The translations under genes and the position numbers were made by a program. Positions 18,499 through 27,282 of a stretch of DNA of 45,086 nucleotides are shown in pieces. Under the pieces are notes generated by a model that did not search any database, was not told the origin of the DNA, and saw nothing but the letters and a program-made list of their open reading frames with translations. The DNA is taken from the NCBI GenBank assembly GCA_964603655.1, contig CAZRVZ010000053.1, forward strand, positions 1-45,086, given 5' to 3'. Source of the DNA: JACPWY01 sp964603655 (GTDB lineage: Bacteria; Bdellovibrionota; FAC87; UBA2466). The stretch's first letter is position 1. Each line of letters begins with the position of its first letter.

Positions 18499-19562
18499 TG
18501 CAGTTTATGGACCTCGCCATCGCGTTCCTTAAAACCGGGGTGTTCTACGGTATTATATTGACCGTCGTCCCCGTCATGGTGTGGGTCGAGCGCCGGGGAG
18601 CCGCACTCATCCAGGACAGGCCGGGACCTAATCGCGTCGGCCCCTTTGGGCTTTTTCAACCGGTAGCCGATTTTGTAAAGTTTATTTTTAAAGAGGATCC
18701 GGTTCCGACAAACGCGAATCCGGTGATCTTTTTACTTTCCCCGGCGTTAATTTTGATCCCGGCCTCATTGGCAATTGCAGTTCTGCCGTTCGGCGATCGG
18801 GTAGTCATCTTTGGACGTGAGATCGTGCTGCAGATAGCAGATCTGGATGTAGCGCTACTTTATATACTGGCCATTGGGAGCCTGGGGATTTACGGGATTC
18901 TTTTTGGTGGGTGGTCCTCGGGAAATAAGTATTCGCTCGTGGGGGCGCTCCGTGCCAGCTCGCAAATGATTAGTTACGAAATCCCGTTGGGATTGGCTGC
19001 GGCAGGAGCCGTAGTTGTGTTCGGTAGTTTTTCCCTGAGGGAGATTGTGTTGGCTCAGGACGGGACCTGGTTTGGCTGGCTGCCGAAGTGGGGTGTGTTC
19101 ATGCAACCACTGGGGTTTTTCGTTTTCTTCATTTCTGCCTTTGCCGAGACCAACCGCATGCCCTTTGATCTGCCCGAAACCGATGCCGAGCTCGTGGGCG
19201 GTTATCATACGGAGTACGGTAGCATGAAGTTTGGAATGTTCATGATGGCGGAGTACATCAGTCTCACGACGATATCCGGAACCATGGTGGCGCTCTTTTT
19301 TGGCGGATGGCATCTCCCGTGGATTTCAGATGCTTCACTGCTCACCTGGCTGGGGTCTCAAAACTGGCTCGGATTTTTTCAGGTTGTCGTTTTCCTGTCC
19401 AAGGGTGCGATTTTTATGTGTGTCTTTGTTTGGGTAAGGTGGACGCTTCCGCGATTTCGGTTCGACCAATTGATGGAGTTGAGTTGGCGCCGCCTGATTC
19501 CACTAGGGTTATTGAACCTTTTGGCGACGGCGGTCGCTTTGGCTTGGATGGAGGGGCGGTGA
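18498..19562 (+). CDS. nuoH: NADH-quinone oxidoreductase subunit H, second copy
   Basis: The second NuoH (354 residues from the GTG at 18498; an ATG at 18507 and a TTG at 18480 are alternatives) has RRGAALIQDRPGPNRVGP, DFVKFIFKEDPVP, QMISYEIPLGLAA and AFAETNRMPFDLPETDAEL. The quinone-site and acidic-loop motifs are intact, so it does not look like a dying duplicate. One difference is visible in the first loop (QDRPGPNRVGP against QDRLGPNRVGP). Its TGA overlaps the GTG of nuoJ. Confidence 0.94.
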   Translation: MQFMDLAIAFLKTGVFYGIILTVVPVMVWVERRGAALIQDRPGPNRVGPFGLFQPVADFVKFIFKEDPVPTNANPVIFLLSPALILIPASLAIAVLPFGDRVVIFGREIVLQIADLDVALLYILAIGSLGIYGILFGGWSSGNKYSLVGALRASSQMISYEIPLGLAAAGAVVVFGSFSLREIVLAQDGTWFGWLPKWGVFMQPLGFFVFFISAFAETNRMPFDLPETDAELVGGYHTEYGSMKFGMFMMAEYISLTTISGTMVALFFGGWHLPWISDASLLTWLGSQNWLGFFQVVVFLSKGAIFMCVFVWVRWTLPRFRFDQLMELSWRRLIPLGLLNLLATAVALAWMEGR

Positions 19563-20050
19563 TCGACTCCGTGCTTATCGCGTTTAGTCTTCTGACCCTA
19601 GCCTCCGCAATGGGGGTTGTTTTTTCGAGGAGTGTCATTACCAGCGCGTTGTCGCTCATTCTGACAATGTTTTCACTGGCGGGTATCTTCGTTCTGCTGG
19701 GGTCGCCTTTTTTGGCGGCGATTCAAATATTGATTTATGCCGGAGCCATCGTCGTGCTCTTTGTTTTTGTGGTGATGTTATTAGATCAGGATCGCCTACA
19801 AGATGCTATCCCCAGTATGTGGTCGGCATTGGTTGCCGGCGCCCTCACCTTTTCATTTTCACTACTGCTCTTACGAGGCTTTAACCGCCAGCACCTCGTT
19901 GTCTGGGCAAGCGCTAAGGTGCCGACGATTCAGGACGTTTCTCTGAGTCTTTTCGGAGAGTTTCTATGGCCGTTTGAAGTGTTATCCGTGTTTCTTCTAA
20001 TGGTTATTGTCGGCGTGGCGTTATTGGCTGGCGAAAGGAAGAAACTGTGA
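19559..20050 (+). CDS. nuoJ: NADH-quinone oxidoreductase subunit J, second copy
   Basis: The second NuoJ has 163 residues from a GTG at 19559 that overlaps the nuoH stop; GGAGGGG at 19550-19556 sits just ahead. A longer frame from 19307 reads antisense-free through nuoH but has no homology there. The conserved segment LGSPFLAAIQILIYAGAIVVLFVFVVML is present (positions 48-75 approximately). Its TGA overlaps the GTG of the next nuoK. Role as for the first copy, in the second membrane arm. Confidence 0.92.
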   Translation: MIDSVLIAFSLLTLASAMGVVFSRSVITSALSLILTMFSLAGIFVLLGSPFLAAIQILIYAGAIVVLFVFVVMLLDQDRLQDAIPSMWSALVAGALTFSFSLLLLRGFNRQHLVVWASAKVPTIQDVSLSLFGEFLWPFEVLSVFLLMVIVGVALLAGERKKL

Positions 20051-20361
20051 GTTTTTCCGACGCCTTTCAATACTGGATTTATTATCTGGTTGCCGCATTG
20101 TTTGGGTTGGGCCTGCTGGGATTTTTGATTCGAAAGAATGCGTTGATTCTGCTCATGAGCATTGAGCTGATGCTCAACGCCGTAAACCTGCAGTTTGTTT
20201 ATTTGGGGATGCAATCCCATACTAAGGCGGGCTTGATAATGGTGATCTTCTCGATCACCGTTGCCGCGGCTGAGGTGGCCATTGGTCTGGCAATCATCTT
20301 AAATCTCTATCGATTGAAGGGATCCATTGATGTGGATCTGTTCAGTGGGCTTAGGGGATAA
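20047..20361 (+). CDS. nuoK: NADH-quinone oxidoreductase subunit K, second copy
   Basis: The second NuoK is 104 residues from a GTG at 20047. The two proton-path glutamates are kept in LMSIELMLNAVNLQF and VAAAEVAIGLAIIL. It overlaps nuoJ by four bases and nuoL by one. Sequence differs from the first copy across the N-terminal helix and C-terminus, while the second and third helices are close. Confidence 0.94.
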   Translation: MSFSDAFQYWIYYLVAALFGLGLLGFLIRKNALILLMSIELMLNAVNLQFVYLGMQSHTKAGLIMVIFSITVAAAEVAIGLAIILNLYRLKGSIDVDLFSGLRG

Positions 20362-22262
20362 TGATGCATACCTGTATTCCAATTCTATTCCTGATTCCGC
20401 TGGCCGGAGCGCTTTGGAACGGTGTGATCGGGCATCGAGCTTCGAGCAGAAGTGCGGGAAAGGTGGCTTTTCTAGCATCCGCCTGCGCATTCGGTATCGC
20501 TATTTATTTTTCCGTAGCCATTCAAAATAGCGGCCCGTTGGAGTGGTCGGCCGAATGGATAAATGTCGGGCAGTGGAGACTGAATTGGGGGTTTCGCGTC
20601 GATGGGCTAACGTCCGTAATGGCTCTAATGGTGACCGGAATTGGCTCCTTAATTCATCTTTATTCTATCGGCTACATGGCTCACGACGAAAGCCAGCCCC
20701 GGTATTTTGCCTATCTGAACCTGTTTCTGGCGGCCATGCTGATCTTGGTTACTGGCAGCAACCTGCTCGTGATGTTCGTGGGCTGGGAGGGCGTCGGCCT
20801 TTGTTCCTACCTTCTGATCGGATTCTGGTTCAAGGATCTCAAAAATCCAATTGCAGGTACAAAGGCGTTTTTGTTGAATCGCATCGGCGATGCTGGATTT
20901 TTACTGGGTATATTCGGCTGTTTGCAAGTGCTGGGCACGATTGAGTTCGAAGAGATGCAAAAGTATCTGGCGTCTTCGGCCGGAATCGATGTTTCAGCTC
21001 TGGGTTTTATAGCGCTATTTTTATTTGTGGGAGCGATGGGAAAGTCGGCCCAGTTACCTCTTTTTGTTTGGTTGCCGGACGCGATGGCAGGGCCGACGCC
21101 AGTGAGCGCGCTGATTCATGCAGCAACGATGGTTACCGCCGGCGTCTATATGATAGTACGGATGGGGTTCCTGTACCAGGTAACCCCCGAAGTGTCGCAG
21201 TTTGTGTCGCTTACGGGCGGAGTAACCGCGCTTTTTGCGGCGAGCATTGCGTGTGTTCAGACGGACATTAAGAAGGTCCTAGCCTACTCGACGATAAGCC
21301 AGCTCGGGCTGATGTTTTTGGCCGCCGGAGTGGGTAACTATCAGGCTGGTCTTTTTCACGTGGTAACCCACGCCTTTTTTAAGGCATGCCTTTTCCTGGG
21401 AGCGGGAAGCATTATTCATGCGCTTTCCGGAGAGCAAGACATTACCCGAATGGGAGGGCTGAGACGGGCGTTGCCGTGGACACACATGACCTTTGCGATC
21501 GCCGTTCTGGCCATTTGTGGTATGCCACCTTTTTCAGGTTTTTTCAGTAAGGATGCCGTTCTCTATTCCGCATTGGTCTCATCGCGAGGGGGAGTCGGCT
21601 TTTGGATTCTGGGTTTGTTGATCAGCGGATTGACGGCATTCTATATGACCCGCCTCTACCTGGTGACTTTTTTCGGAAATTATCGAGGGGCTCAGCACCC
21701 TCACGAGGGTTCTTGGACCCTGCTCGTTCCGCTCTTGGGTACCGCTGCGGGCTCTGTCATCGCGGGAATTATTTCGCTGCCCCATGAGTGGCATCTGGCC
21801 CCTGATTGGCTCGGGCATCTGCTCGGCGAGGTGATTCCCGTTTTTATCGCTGACTCCGGTGGAGTCGCGTCGAGGATTTCCGAAAATGCGGCGATGGTGG
21901 TTGCCACGGGGGCAGGGCTTTTGGGAATGGCTACCGCATTTGCAGTGTTCGGTCGCGGCGCAGTCCCGGGAGGGGCGGGAACGCGCAGCGGGGTACACGA
22001 GATTTTGTGGAACCGCTATTGGGTGGATGAGCTTTATGGGGTTCTGTTTGTCACGCCGTTTCGAGCTACCTGTGGCTGGTTATCTGGGTGGGTCGAGACC
22101 GGGATCATCGATCGTGGAGTTTTGGCGTTTGCTAAATGGGCCACGGCCGGCGGAGTGGTGGTTTGCTGGGTGCAGAACGGGAAGATTCAGTCTTATCTCA
22201 TACTAATGTTGAGCGGGGTCGTAGCAACGATCGCCTGGTTTGCAATGGCGGGGGGGGGATGA
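20361..22262 (+). CDS. nuoL: NADH-quinone oxidoreductase subunit L, second copy
   Basis: The second NuoL (633 residues, the usual size) has FVGWEGVGLCSYLLIGFWF, GKSAQLPLFVWLPDAMAGPT, PVSALIHAATMVTAGVYM and KKVLAYSTISQLGLM. It lacks the histidine-rich loop and doubled C-terminal unit of the first copy. The lateral-helix end keeps the family motif WVQNGKIQSYLILM. The last codons run through nine G bases (22250-22258) directly before the nuoM start, ending in MAGGG and a TGA that overlaps the nuoM ATG. Confidence 0.95.
   Translation: MMHTCIPILFLIPLAGALWNGVIGHRASSRSAGKVAFLASACAFGIAIYFSVAIQNSGPLEWSAEWINVGQWRLNWGFRVDGLTSVMALMVTGIGSLIHLYSIGYMAHDESQPRYFAYLNLFLAAMLILVTGSNLLVMFVGWEGVGLCSYLLIGFWFKDLKNPIAGTKAFLLNRIGDAGFLLGIFGCLQVLGTIEFEEMQKYLASSAGIDVSALGFIALFLFVGAMGKSAQLPLFVWLPDAMAGPTPVSALIHAATMVTAGVYMIVRMGFLYQVTPEVSQFVSLTGGVTALFAASIACVQTDIKKVLAYSTISQLGLMFLAAGVGNYQAGLFHVVTHAFFKACLFLGAGSIIHALSGEQDITRMGGLRRALPWTHMTFAIAVLAICGMPPFSGFFSKDAVLYSALVSSRGGVGFWILGLLISGLTAFYMTRLYLVTFFGNYRGAQHPHEGSWTLLVPLLGTAAGSVIAGIISLPHEWHLAPDWLGHLLGEVIPVFIADSGGVASRISENAAMVVATGAGLLGMATAFAVFGRGAVPGGAGTRSGVHEILWNRYWVDELYGVLFVTPFRATCGWLSGWVETGIIDRGVLAFAKWATAGGVVVCWVQNGKIQSYLILMLSGVVATIAWFAMAGGG
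22250..22258 (+). repeat. Nine-G homopolymer at the nuoL-nuoM junction
   Basis: Nine G bases end the second nuoL and directly precede the ATG of the second nuoM, serving as its only ribosome-site-like sequence. By frame arithmetic, gain of one G would remove the nuoL stop and read nuoL straight into nuoM in frame. It may also be a sequencing trouble spot. Confidence 0.7.
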
Positions 22263-23782
22263 GTCCATTCGCTGGCATTGCGATCGATGGAATTTTAGGA
22301 CTGCTTTGCATTCCGCTTCTCGCGGCGATCGTGTGTGCGATGATTCCCCTGCGTTTCGTCAGGGGTTGGGCGCTTCTCGCAAGTCTGGCGGGGCTGGCGA
22401 TTGCACTGCGGCTCACCCTTCAGTTTGATCCGTCGCGCGGAGCGGAGCTTCAGTGGTCTATGGTGCTGCCAGGAATTTCTTTTTTGAATAGCCGATTTGG
22501 AATCGGCCTCGATGGAATCAGCCTCCCATTGGTTTTGTTGACGAAATTAATGGTCCCGATAGCAATTCTGGCGAGCTGGAAGGTAAAGGAGCACCAACGA
22601 CCCTTCATGGTTTTGTACCTGTTGCTTGACCTTGCCCTGACCGGCACGTTTTTAGCGACGGACATATTCCTTTTTTACGTTTTTTGGGAGCTGACGCTCA
22701 TTCCGATGTTTCTCCTGATCGGAGTGTGGGGCAGTGGCGACCGCGTTTACGCTTCGCTCAAGTTTTTTCTTTATACGTTCGCCGGAAGTATTTTCATGCT
22801 GGCCGCGATTCTTTATTTGGTTTGGAAAAGCGGTGATGGTTCCATCTCGCCGAAAATAGCGTCACTGTATTCGTTTCGATTTGCAGGGGACACTTTAATC
22901 TGGGGTCTCAACGCCGAGGCATTGGTTTTTCTGGCTTTTGCGTCCGCGTTTCTCGTTAAGGTGCCTCTGTTTCCTTTTCATACTTGGTTGCCTGACGCCC
23001 ACGTGCAGGCCCCGGCTGGCGGAAGCATTTTGCTTGCGGCGGTAATGCTGAAAATGGGGATTTACGGACTCCTGCGAATCGCCATTCCTATCTGTCCTCA
23101 GGCGTTCGAGCAGTTTTGCAACCCGTTGGCCGTGTTGGCACTCGTTGGGGCGGTTTACGGTGCTTGGATAGCGTTTCGGCAGACCGATCTGAAAAAACTC
23201 GTCGCCTATTCTAGCGTCAGTCACCTCGCACTAGTCGTATTGGGGATTTGCGTCCGCAACGAGCAGGGCCTGGCGGGGGCTGTTTTACAGACGGTGAATC
23301 ATGGCCTGAGCACGGGGGCGCTCTTTTTTCTCGTGGGTTGCCTCTACGATCGTCGTCACTCGCGAGACTTTTCACAATACGGCGGTCTGGCCGCGGTGAT
23401 GCCCCGCTTTTCATTCTTCCTGGTCCTAGCTGCCTGTTCGAGCATTGGTGTACCCGGACTTAACGGGTTTGTGGGGGAATTCCTCATTTTTTGGGGAGTG
23501 TTTTTGCGCAGTTCCCTTTGGGCGACGATTGCGGTGACTGGAATAGTTTTCGGCGCGATCTACACCCTCAGCCTCATTTCTCGCCTTCTTTTTGGTCAGA
23601 TCACCGTGAGCGAAAACCATTCCCTGCGTGACTTGGATACTCGAGAGGTCATCGCGTTAATGACGCTCGCACTCGCCATGATCGTTTTGGGGGTCTTTCC
23701 GGGGCTGCTCCTGAAAACCTCAGGGCAGTTCACCGGCCATTTCTGGTCGGGCATCACTCACGGGGTGGAATATGGGAAGTGA
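22259..23782 (+). CDS. nuoM: NADH-quinone oxidoreductase subunit M, second copy
   Basis: The second NuoM has 507 residues from the ATG at 22259; a longer frame from 22136 is only the nuoL region read in another frame. Signatures: FGIGLDGISLPLVLL, FYVFWELTLIPMFLLIG with the conserved glutamate, FHTWLPDAHVQAPAGGSI, AAVMLKMGIYGLLR and KKLVAYSSVSHLALV. Functional residues look intact. It overlaps nuoL by four bases and nuoN by eleven. Confidence 0.95.
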   Translation: MSPFAGIAIDGILGLLCIPLLAAIVCAMIPLRFVRGWALLASLAGLAIALRLTLQFDPSRGAELQWSMVLPGISFLNSRFGIGLDGISLPLVLLTKLMVPIAILASWKVKEHQRPFMVLYLLLDLALTGTFLATDIFLFYVFWELTLIPMFLLIGVWGSGDRVYASLKFFLYTFAGSIFMLAAILYLVWKSGDGSISPKIASLYSFRFAGDTLIWGLNAEALVFLAFASAFLVKVPLFPFHTWLPDAHVQAPAGGSILLAAVMLKMGIYGLLRIAIPICPQAFEQFCNPLAVLALVGAVYGAWIAFRQTDLKKLVAYSSVSHLALVVLGICVRNEQGLAGAVLQTVNHGLSTGALFFLVGCLYDRRHSRDFSQYGGLAAVMPRFSFFLVLAACSSIGVPGLNGFVGEFLIFWGVFLRSSLWATIAVTGIVFGAIYTLSLISRLLFGQITVSENHSLRDLDTREVIALMTLALAMIVLGVFPGLLLKTSGQFTGHFWSGITHGVEYGK

Positions 23783-25226
23783 TTTGTGGCGGTTTGTAGC
23801 TACCACCTCCCCAGTACTTTCTCTGGCGTTGGGGGGTATGCTGCTCGTCTTCTTATCGGCAATTGGATCGAATCGCCGCTCCATCGCGCTCAGTGTTTAT
23901 TTGTTGTCCGTTCTGGCAATGGTGTTTTTTAGCACGGCGCTTCTCAGAGACGGGCAGATCCTCTCTGGAGTACCGCTTGCCGGTTGGTATTCCGAATTTC
24001 AAAAGCATTTTTTTGCGGACAGCTTCTCCTATGGGTGGCTGATAGTGTTGGGGCTTTTCATGTCCGTCACGGGGGTTTTTGCGAAGGGTGATCTGGCGTC
24101 CCACGACTCTTTTACCGACGAGCTGGCTCTTTTTCTGTTTTCGGGGTGTGGCATCAGTCTTCTCATCACCGCATCCAGTCTACTAATGGTGTTCCTGGGT
24201 CTTGAATTTCTTTCGTTGCCCGTATATGTGCTCGTTGGCTGTCGACGAAATTCGCCGGCCGGTTCGGAAGCCGCGATGAAGTATTTTCTATTTGGAGCCT
24301 TTGCTTCGGTTTTTCTGCTTTTGGGTATTTCGATACTCTACGCCGGCAGCGGTAGCATCTACTTTTACGAAGTTGAAAAATATCTTGCCGTGGCATCATT
24401 ACCGTCGCTCGCCGTTGGTGTTGGACTGATGGTTGCCGTGGTCGGGTTTAAGCTCGGTGTACCCCCTTTTCACCAATGGGTACCGGACGCGTACGAAGGG
24501 GCGCCGACCTCGGTGACCGGCTTTATGGGAAGTTCGGTCAAGTTGGCCGGTCTGGCATTGGCACTCCGGCTTTTTTGGGGGCCACTCTTACCATCCGTCG
24601 AGCGTTGGTCGCCGGTGTTGGTAACACTCGCGCTTTTGGCAATGGCGGTAGGCAGTCTAGGGGGATTGCTCCAGCGAAATCTCAAACGGCTTCTGGCTTA
24701 TTCGAGCATTGCACACGCCGGTTATCTATTGCTTGGGGTTGCCGTTGCTCCAACCCACCTCGATACAGTCGTGCTCTGGTTTTACATGATTACTTATGGC
24801 GTGATGTTTCTGGGGCTCTTTGGCGCGATCGCCGAAGTTGAACGAACGACTGGCAAGGGATCACTCGACGCGCTTTCCGGACTGGGTTTCGGGCGTCCCT
24901 TATTTTCGGTTTGTGTAACGGTTCTCGTTCTCTCGGCGGCCGGGATCCCACCACTGGCCGGATTTCTGGCCAAGTACCTCGTGTTTTTGCAGGTCATGCG
25001 CAGCGGACACGCCGCTCCGGCAATCGTGGCACTCATCAGCGGCGCCATCTCCGTGGCCTACTACCTGCGCATTCTGGTTTATCTTTATATGCGCGAGCCG
25101 TCACAAAAGGGAGCGGGCAAGTTGGTCGGCGAGGTAGGCGGGAATTGGCTCCAGTTATCCGCGATAATTCTGTGCGCCGGTATGTTGGTGTTTCTGGGCG
25201 TCATGCCCGGAGTCGTACTGAATTGA
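23772..25226 (+). CDS. nuoN: NADH-quinone oxidoreductase subunit N, second copy
   Basis: The second NuoN (484 residues) has VFLGLEFLSLPVYVLVG with the conserved glutamate, GVPPFHQWVPDAYEGAPTSVTGF, SSVKLAGLALALRLF and LKRLLAYSSIAHAGYLLLG. It lacks the Thr/Ala/Val repeat of the first copy. It ends the complex I block; the following 74 bases to the convergent small gene show no clear terminator hairpin with a T-run. Confidence 0.94.
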   Translation: MGSDLWRFVATTSPVLSLALGGMLLVFLSAIGSNRRSIALSVYLLSVLAMVFFSTALLRDGQILSGVPLAGWYSEFQKHFFADSFSYGWLIVLGLFMSVTGVFAKGDLASHDSFTDELALFLFSGCGISLLITASSLLMVFLGLEFLSLPVYVLVGCRRNSPAGSEAAMKYFLFGAFASVFLLLGISILYAGSGSIYFYEVEKYLAVASLPSLAVGVGLMVAVVGFKLGVPPFHQWVPDAYEGAPTSVTGFMGSSVKLAGLALALRLFWGPLLPSVERWSPVLVTLALLAMAVGSLGGLLQRNLKRLLAYSSIAHAGYLLLGVAVAPTHLDTVVLWFYMITYGVMFLGLFGAIAEVERTTGKGSLDALSGLGFGRPLFSVCVTVLVLSAAGIPPLAGFLAKYLVFLQVMRSGHAAPAIVALISGAISVAYYLRILVYLYMREPSQKGAGKLVGEVGGNWLQLSAIILCAGMLVFLGVMPGVVLN

Positions 25227-25300
25227 GCCACCATAAACCAGTCAGATCGGGGTACGGAGCGCAAGTTACCGAGAGCCATGCGATTGGGTAGCTGATTCTC

Positions 25301-25756
25301 TCATCCGCTCCCGAGCGAGATGACGGTTCGATAGGCGAACGGACTGAGCGATGGGTGCGGACTCACGTGCCAGAGCTTCACTAAATCCTCAATACACTTT
25401 CCAACAGCCGCTCCGGGATTGGGGGTGAACTCAACCTTATTTAAACTTCCCGACCCCTCCCACACCAAATGAAGCTCTACGCTGCCAGCGTCGAAAAGTT
25501 GGTTCCGGAGCAGACAGGAGACCATCCCCACCTGGTTCGCCGAGACCAGTGCTTTAATGGAATCGAATGAATATTTTTCTGCGGCCCCTAACTTTGCGCT
25601 ACCAATAGTGTTTTTTTTCAAAGACGGAAGACGTGCGTTTCGCTCGATCCGCTCGACCTGTTCAATTTGCTCGGATGTCGCGACCGGGGGTTTTTCTCGA
25701 CTGTTCCAAAAACACAGCGCGATGATAACAACACCGAGTAAGAGTACCCATCTCAT
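25301..25756 (-). CDS. Small membrane-anchored protein with AgmX/PglI-like C-terminal domain
   Basis: The 151-residue product has one N-terminal membrane segment (about 3-16), a charged linker and a C-terminal domain (about 66-148) whose pattern fits the AgmX/PglI C-terminal family known from myxobacterial gliding and TonB-like energy transducers. The visible pattern is a helix ending in C81, a G-S-V-x-L-x-L-V-W strand, a second helix with C121 (VGKCIEDLVKLW) and a final strand VISL. The two cysteines could pair in the periplasm. Last gene of the eleven-gene operon; ATGA overlap with the gene before it. Family match is by eye. Confidence 0.6.
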   Translation of the reverse strand: MRWVLLLGVVIIALCFWNSREKPPVATSEQIEQVERIERNARLPSLKKNTIGSAKLGAAEKYSFDSIKALVSANQVGMVSCLLRNQLFDAGSVELHLVWEGSGSLNKVEFTPNPGAAVGKCIEDLVKLWHVSPHPSLSPFAYRTVISLGSG

Positions 25757-27282
25757 GGCTGAAGTGACCCCTCGGTTTTCAGAGAGCTCAGGAAGCCATT
25801 CAAATCGGTTTCAAAGGCGATTTTAAAATCCACGACATCACTGTCGGGCCAGCTAAATGGGGGCACCTGAAAAGCAAGTGGGAATTGAATAAACTCCGAA
25901 TCGACCGATTCCTCGCGCTTTAAGTCTAACAATGAGGGTTCGGGGGAATTCTGAACGGCTCGCTGCCACCGGGCAAACGCGCGCTCATCCCGGGCAGCCC
26001 ATTGTGAAAGCCTTCTGTAGACCTTTATCGGTTGAACAGCATCCGGTGACCTACCGACCGCCCTCCAAAATGCGAAGCTCGCGAGGCGTGAGCCTTGCTG
26101 TGAATGCCGAGACAGTCTCTTGGCATAATCCTTTGCAGCCGGGGCATCTCCCCTCTGCAGACTCCACTCCAAAAGGGCCTCAAGCAGCAATACCCGCGTG
26201 TGATGGTCCTTAGACTCGGAGAGCAGTACGTGAAGCACCCCCCCCAATTGTCCCCGTGTGCACGAACGGTGCATTGCTAAAGCTCTGGAGACCAAGACAT
26301 CGCTTCGAAACACTCGCGCAAATAGTTTGGCTGCATCGCCGGGAGCAAGCCTGGCGAGCCGTTCGCAGGCCAGGCCTTTTAAAGCACCGAGAAAAATGGG
26401 GGGTATGTGTTGACCGTTAAGTGTGGATTGTCGCTCAAGCAACGTGTGCACCGCCCTGAGCGCCTGATCGTGAGCGCCAGGGCTGGCAAATGCGCTCACC
26501 CCAATTCGGTACAATAATTCCTCCGGCACTTCACGGCTTACGAACCAATCCAAAACCTCTCGATAAAGCGGCAGCGCCAACGCAGGATTTTGGGATCTCA
26601 AGAATCCATCGGCCGTTTCCAGCTTAACCATCGACCACAACCGATCCCGGTCGGACCGACACCGCTTCAGCAGCCACACAAAATCGTCGGTAGAGGCTTT
26701 ATTGATAAGTGCTGTAAAGCCCTCCCACCGGCACTGCTCGGACTCACTCAGGATCACCTGCGGCGGCGCTCTCATAATGGGGACCGGCGCCCTCACCAAA
26801 CCGTTCAATGAGATCTGGTAAATTCCATAGCCCAACAAAACCTCTCGCATTTTCGTTCGACCAGACATGGCTCCCGACATCTGTGACGACAAAATATCAT
26901 CGAGAATCGGTTTTGAAATCGCCCCCCACCGAACTCCATTTTCCGCTTCCGATAGATTACACTTGGAATTTCTATGCGAGTCCCTCAGCTCATCGCGCCA
27001 GTGCTCCGCACTCTGAGGCCATTTCAGGACGTCAGCACCGATTATTAAGGAAGGTGTTATCAGAGGAACGCCGGCAGCTAGTTTTTCAACCCAAGCAAGT
27101 CTATAGAGAATCCCCAGCTGGTTATCGATAGAGTCCAGCCCTTGGGTCCATACCCAGGCCTGACTCACCTGGCAGGTCCGCAACGCGGCTAATGCCCCTT
27201 TTCCGTAATCAACAAAACCCGATGGCGAAACTGCCGCCCGGCTACTGGTTATAAGCAAAAGTAGAAGGACTAAAGGAGCCAC
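25753..27282 (-). CDS. Periplasmic helical-repeat protein of unknown function
   Basis: The 509-residue product starts with a short signal peptide (APLVLLLLLITSSRAAV). The rest is almost entirely helical with alternating short helices, as in TPR-like or Sel1-like solenoids, for example ALPLYREVLDWFVSREVP and LLLEALLEWSLQRGDAPAAK. No catalytic motif is visible. It overlaps the barrel gene before it by 13 bases and the AgmX-like gene after it by four, so it belongs to the motor-like operon. A scaffold role in the periplasm is a guess from fold type only. Confidence 0.6.
   Translation of the reverse strand: MAPLVLLLLLITSSRAAVSPSGFVDYGKGALAALRTCQVSQAWVWTQGLDSIDNQLGILYRLAWVEKLAAGVPLITPSLIIGADVLKWPQSAEHWRDELRDSHRNSKCNLSEAENGVRWGAISKPILDDILSSQMSGAMSGRTKMREVLLGYGIYQISLNGLVRAPVPIMRAPPQVILSESEQCRWEGFTALINKASTDDFVWLLKRCRSDRDRLWSMVKLETADGFLRSQNPALALPLYREVLDWFVSREVPEELLYRIGVSAFASPGAHDQALRAVHTLLERQSTLNGQHIPPIFLGALKGLACERLARLAPGDAAKLFARVFRSDVLVSRALAMHRSCTRGQLGGVLHVLLSESKDHHTRVLLLEALLEWSLQRGDAPAAKDYAKRLSRHSQQGSRLASFAFWRAVGRSPDAVQPIKVYRRLSQWAARDERAFARWQRAVQNSPEPSLLDLKREESVDSEFIQFPLAFQVPPFSWPDSDVVDFKIAFETDLNGFLSSLKTEGSLQP

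Noticed and set aside
10505..25226. Second set being an Mrp antiporter or a membrane-bound hydrogenase
   Set aside because: Both sets contain NuoA, NuoH, NuoJ and NuoK with complex I signatures in the nuo order, which those systems do not have in that form.
25227..25300. Terminator after the second nuoN
   Set aside because: Only an imperfect stem is present and there is no T-run.
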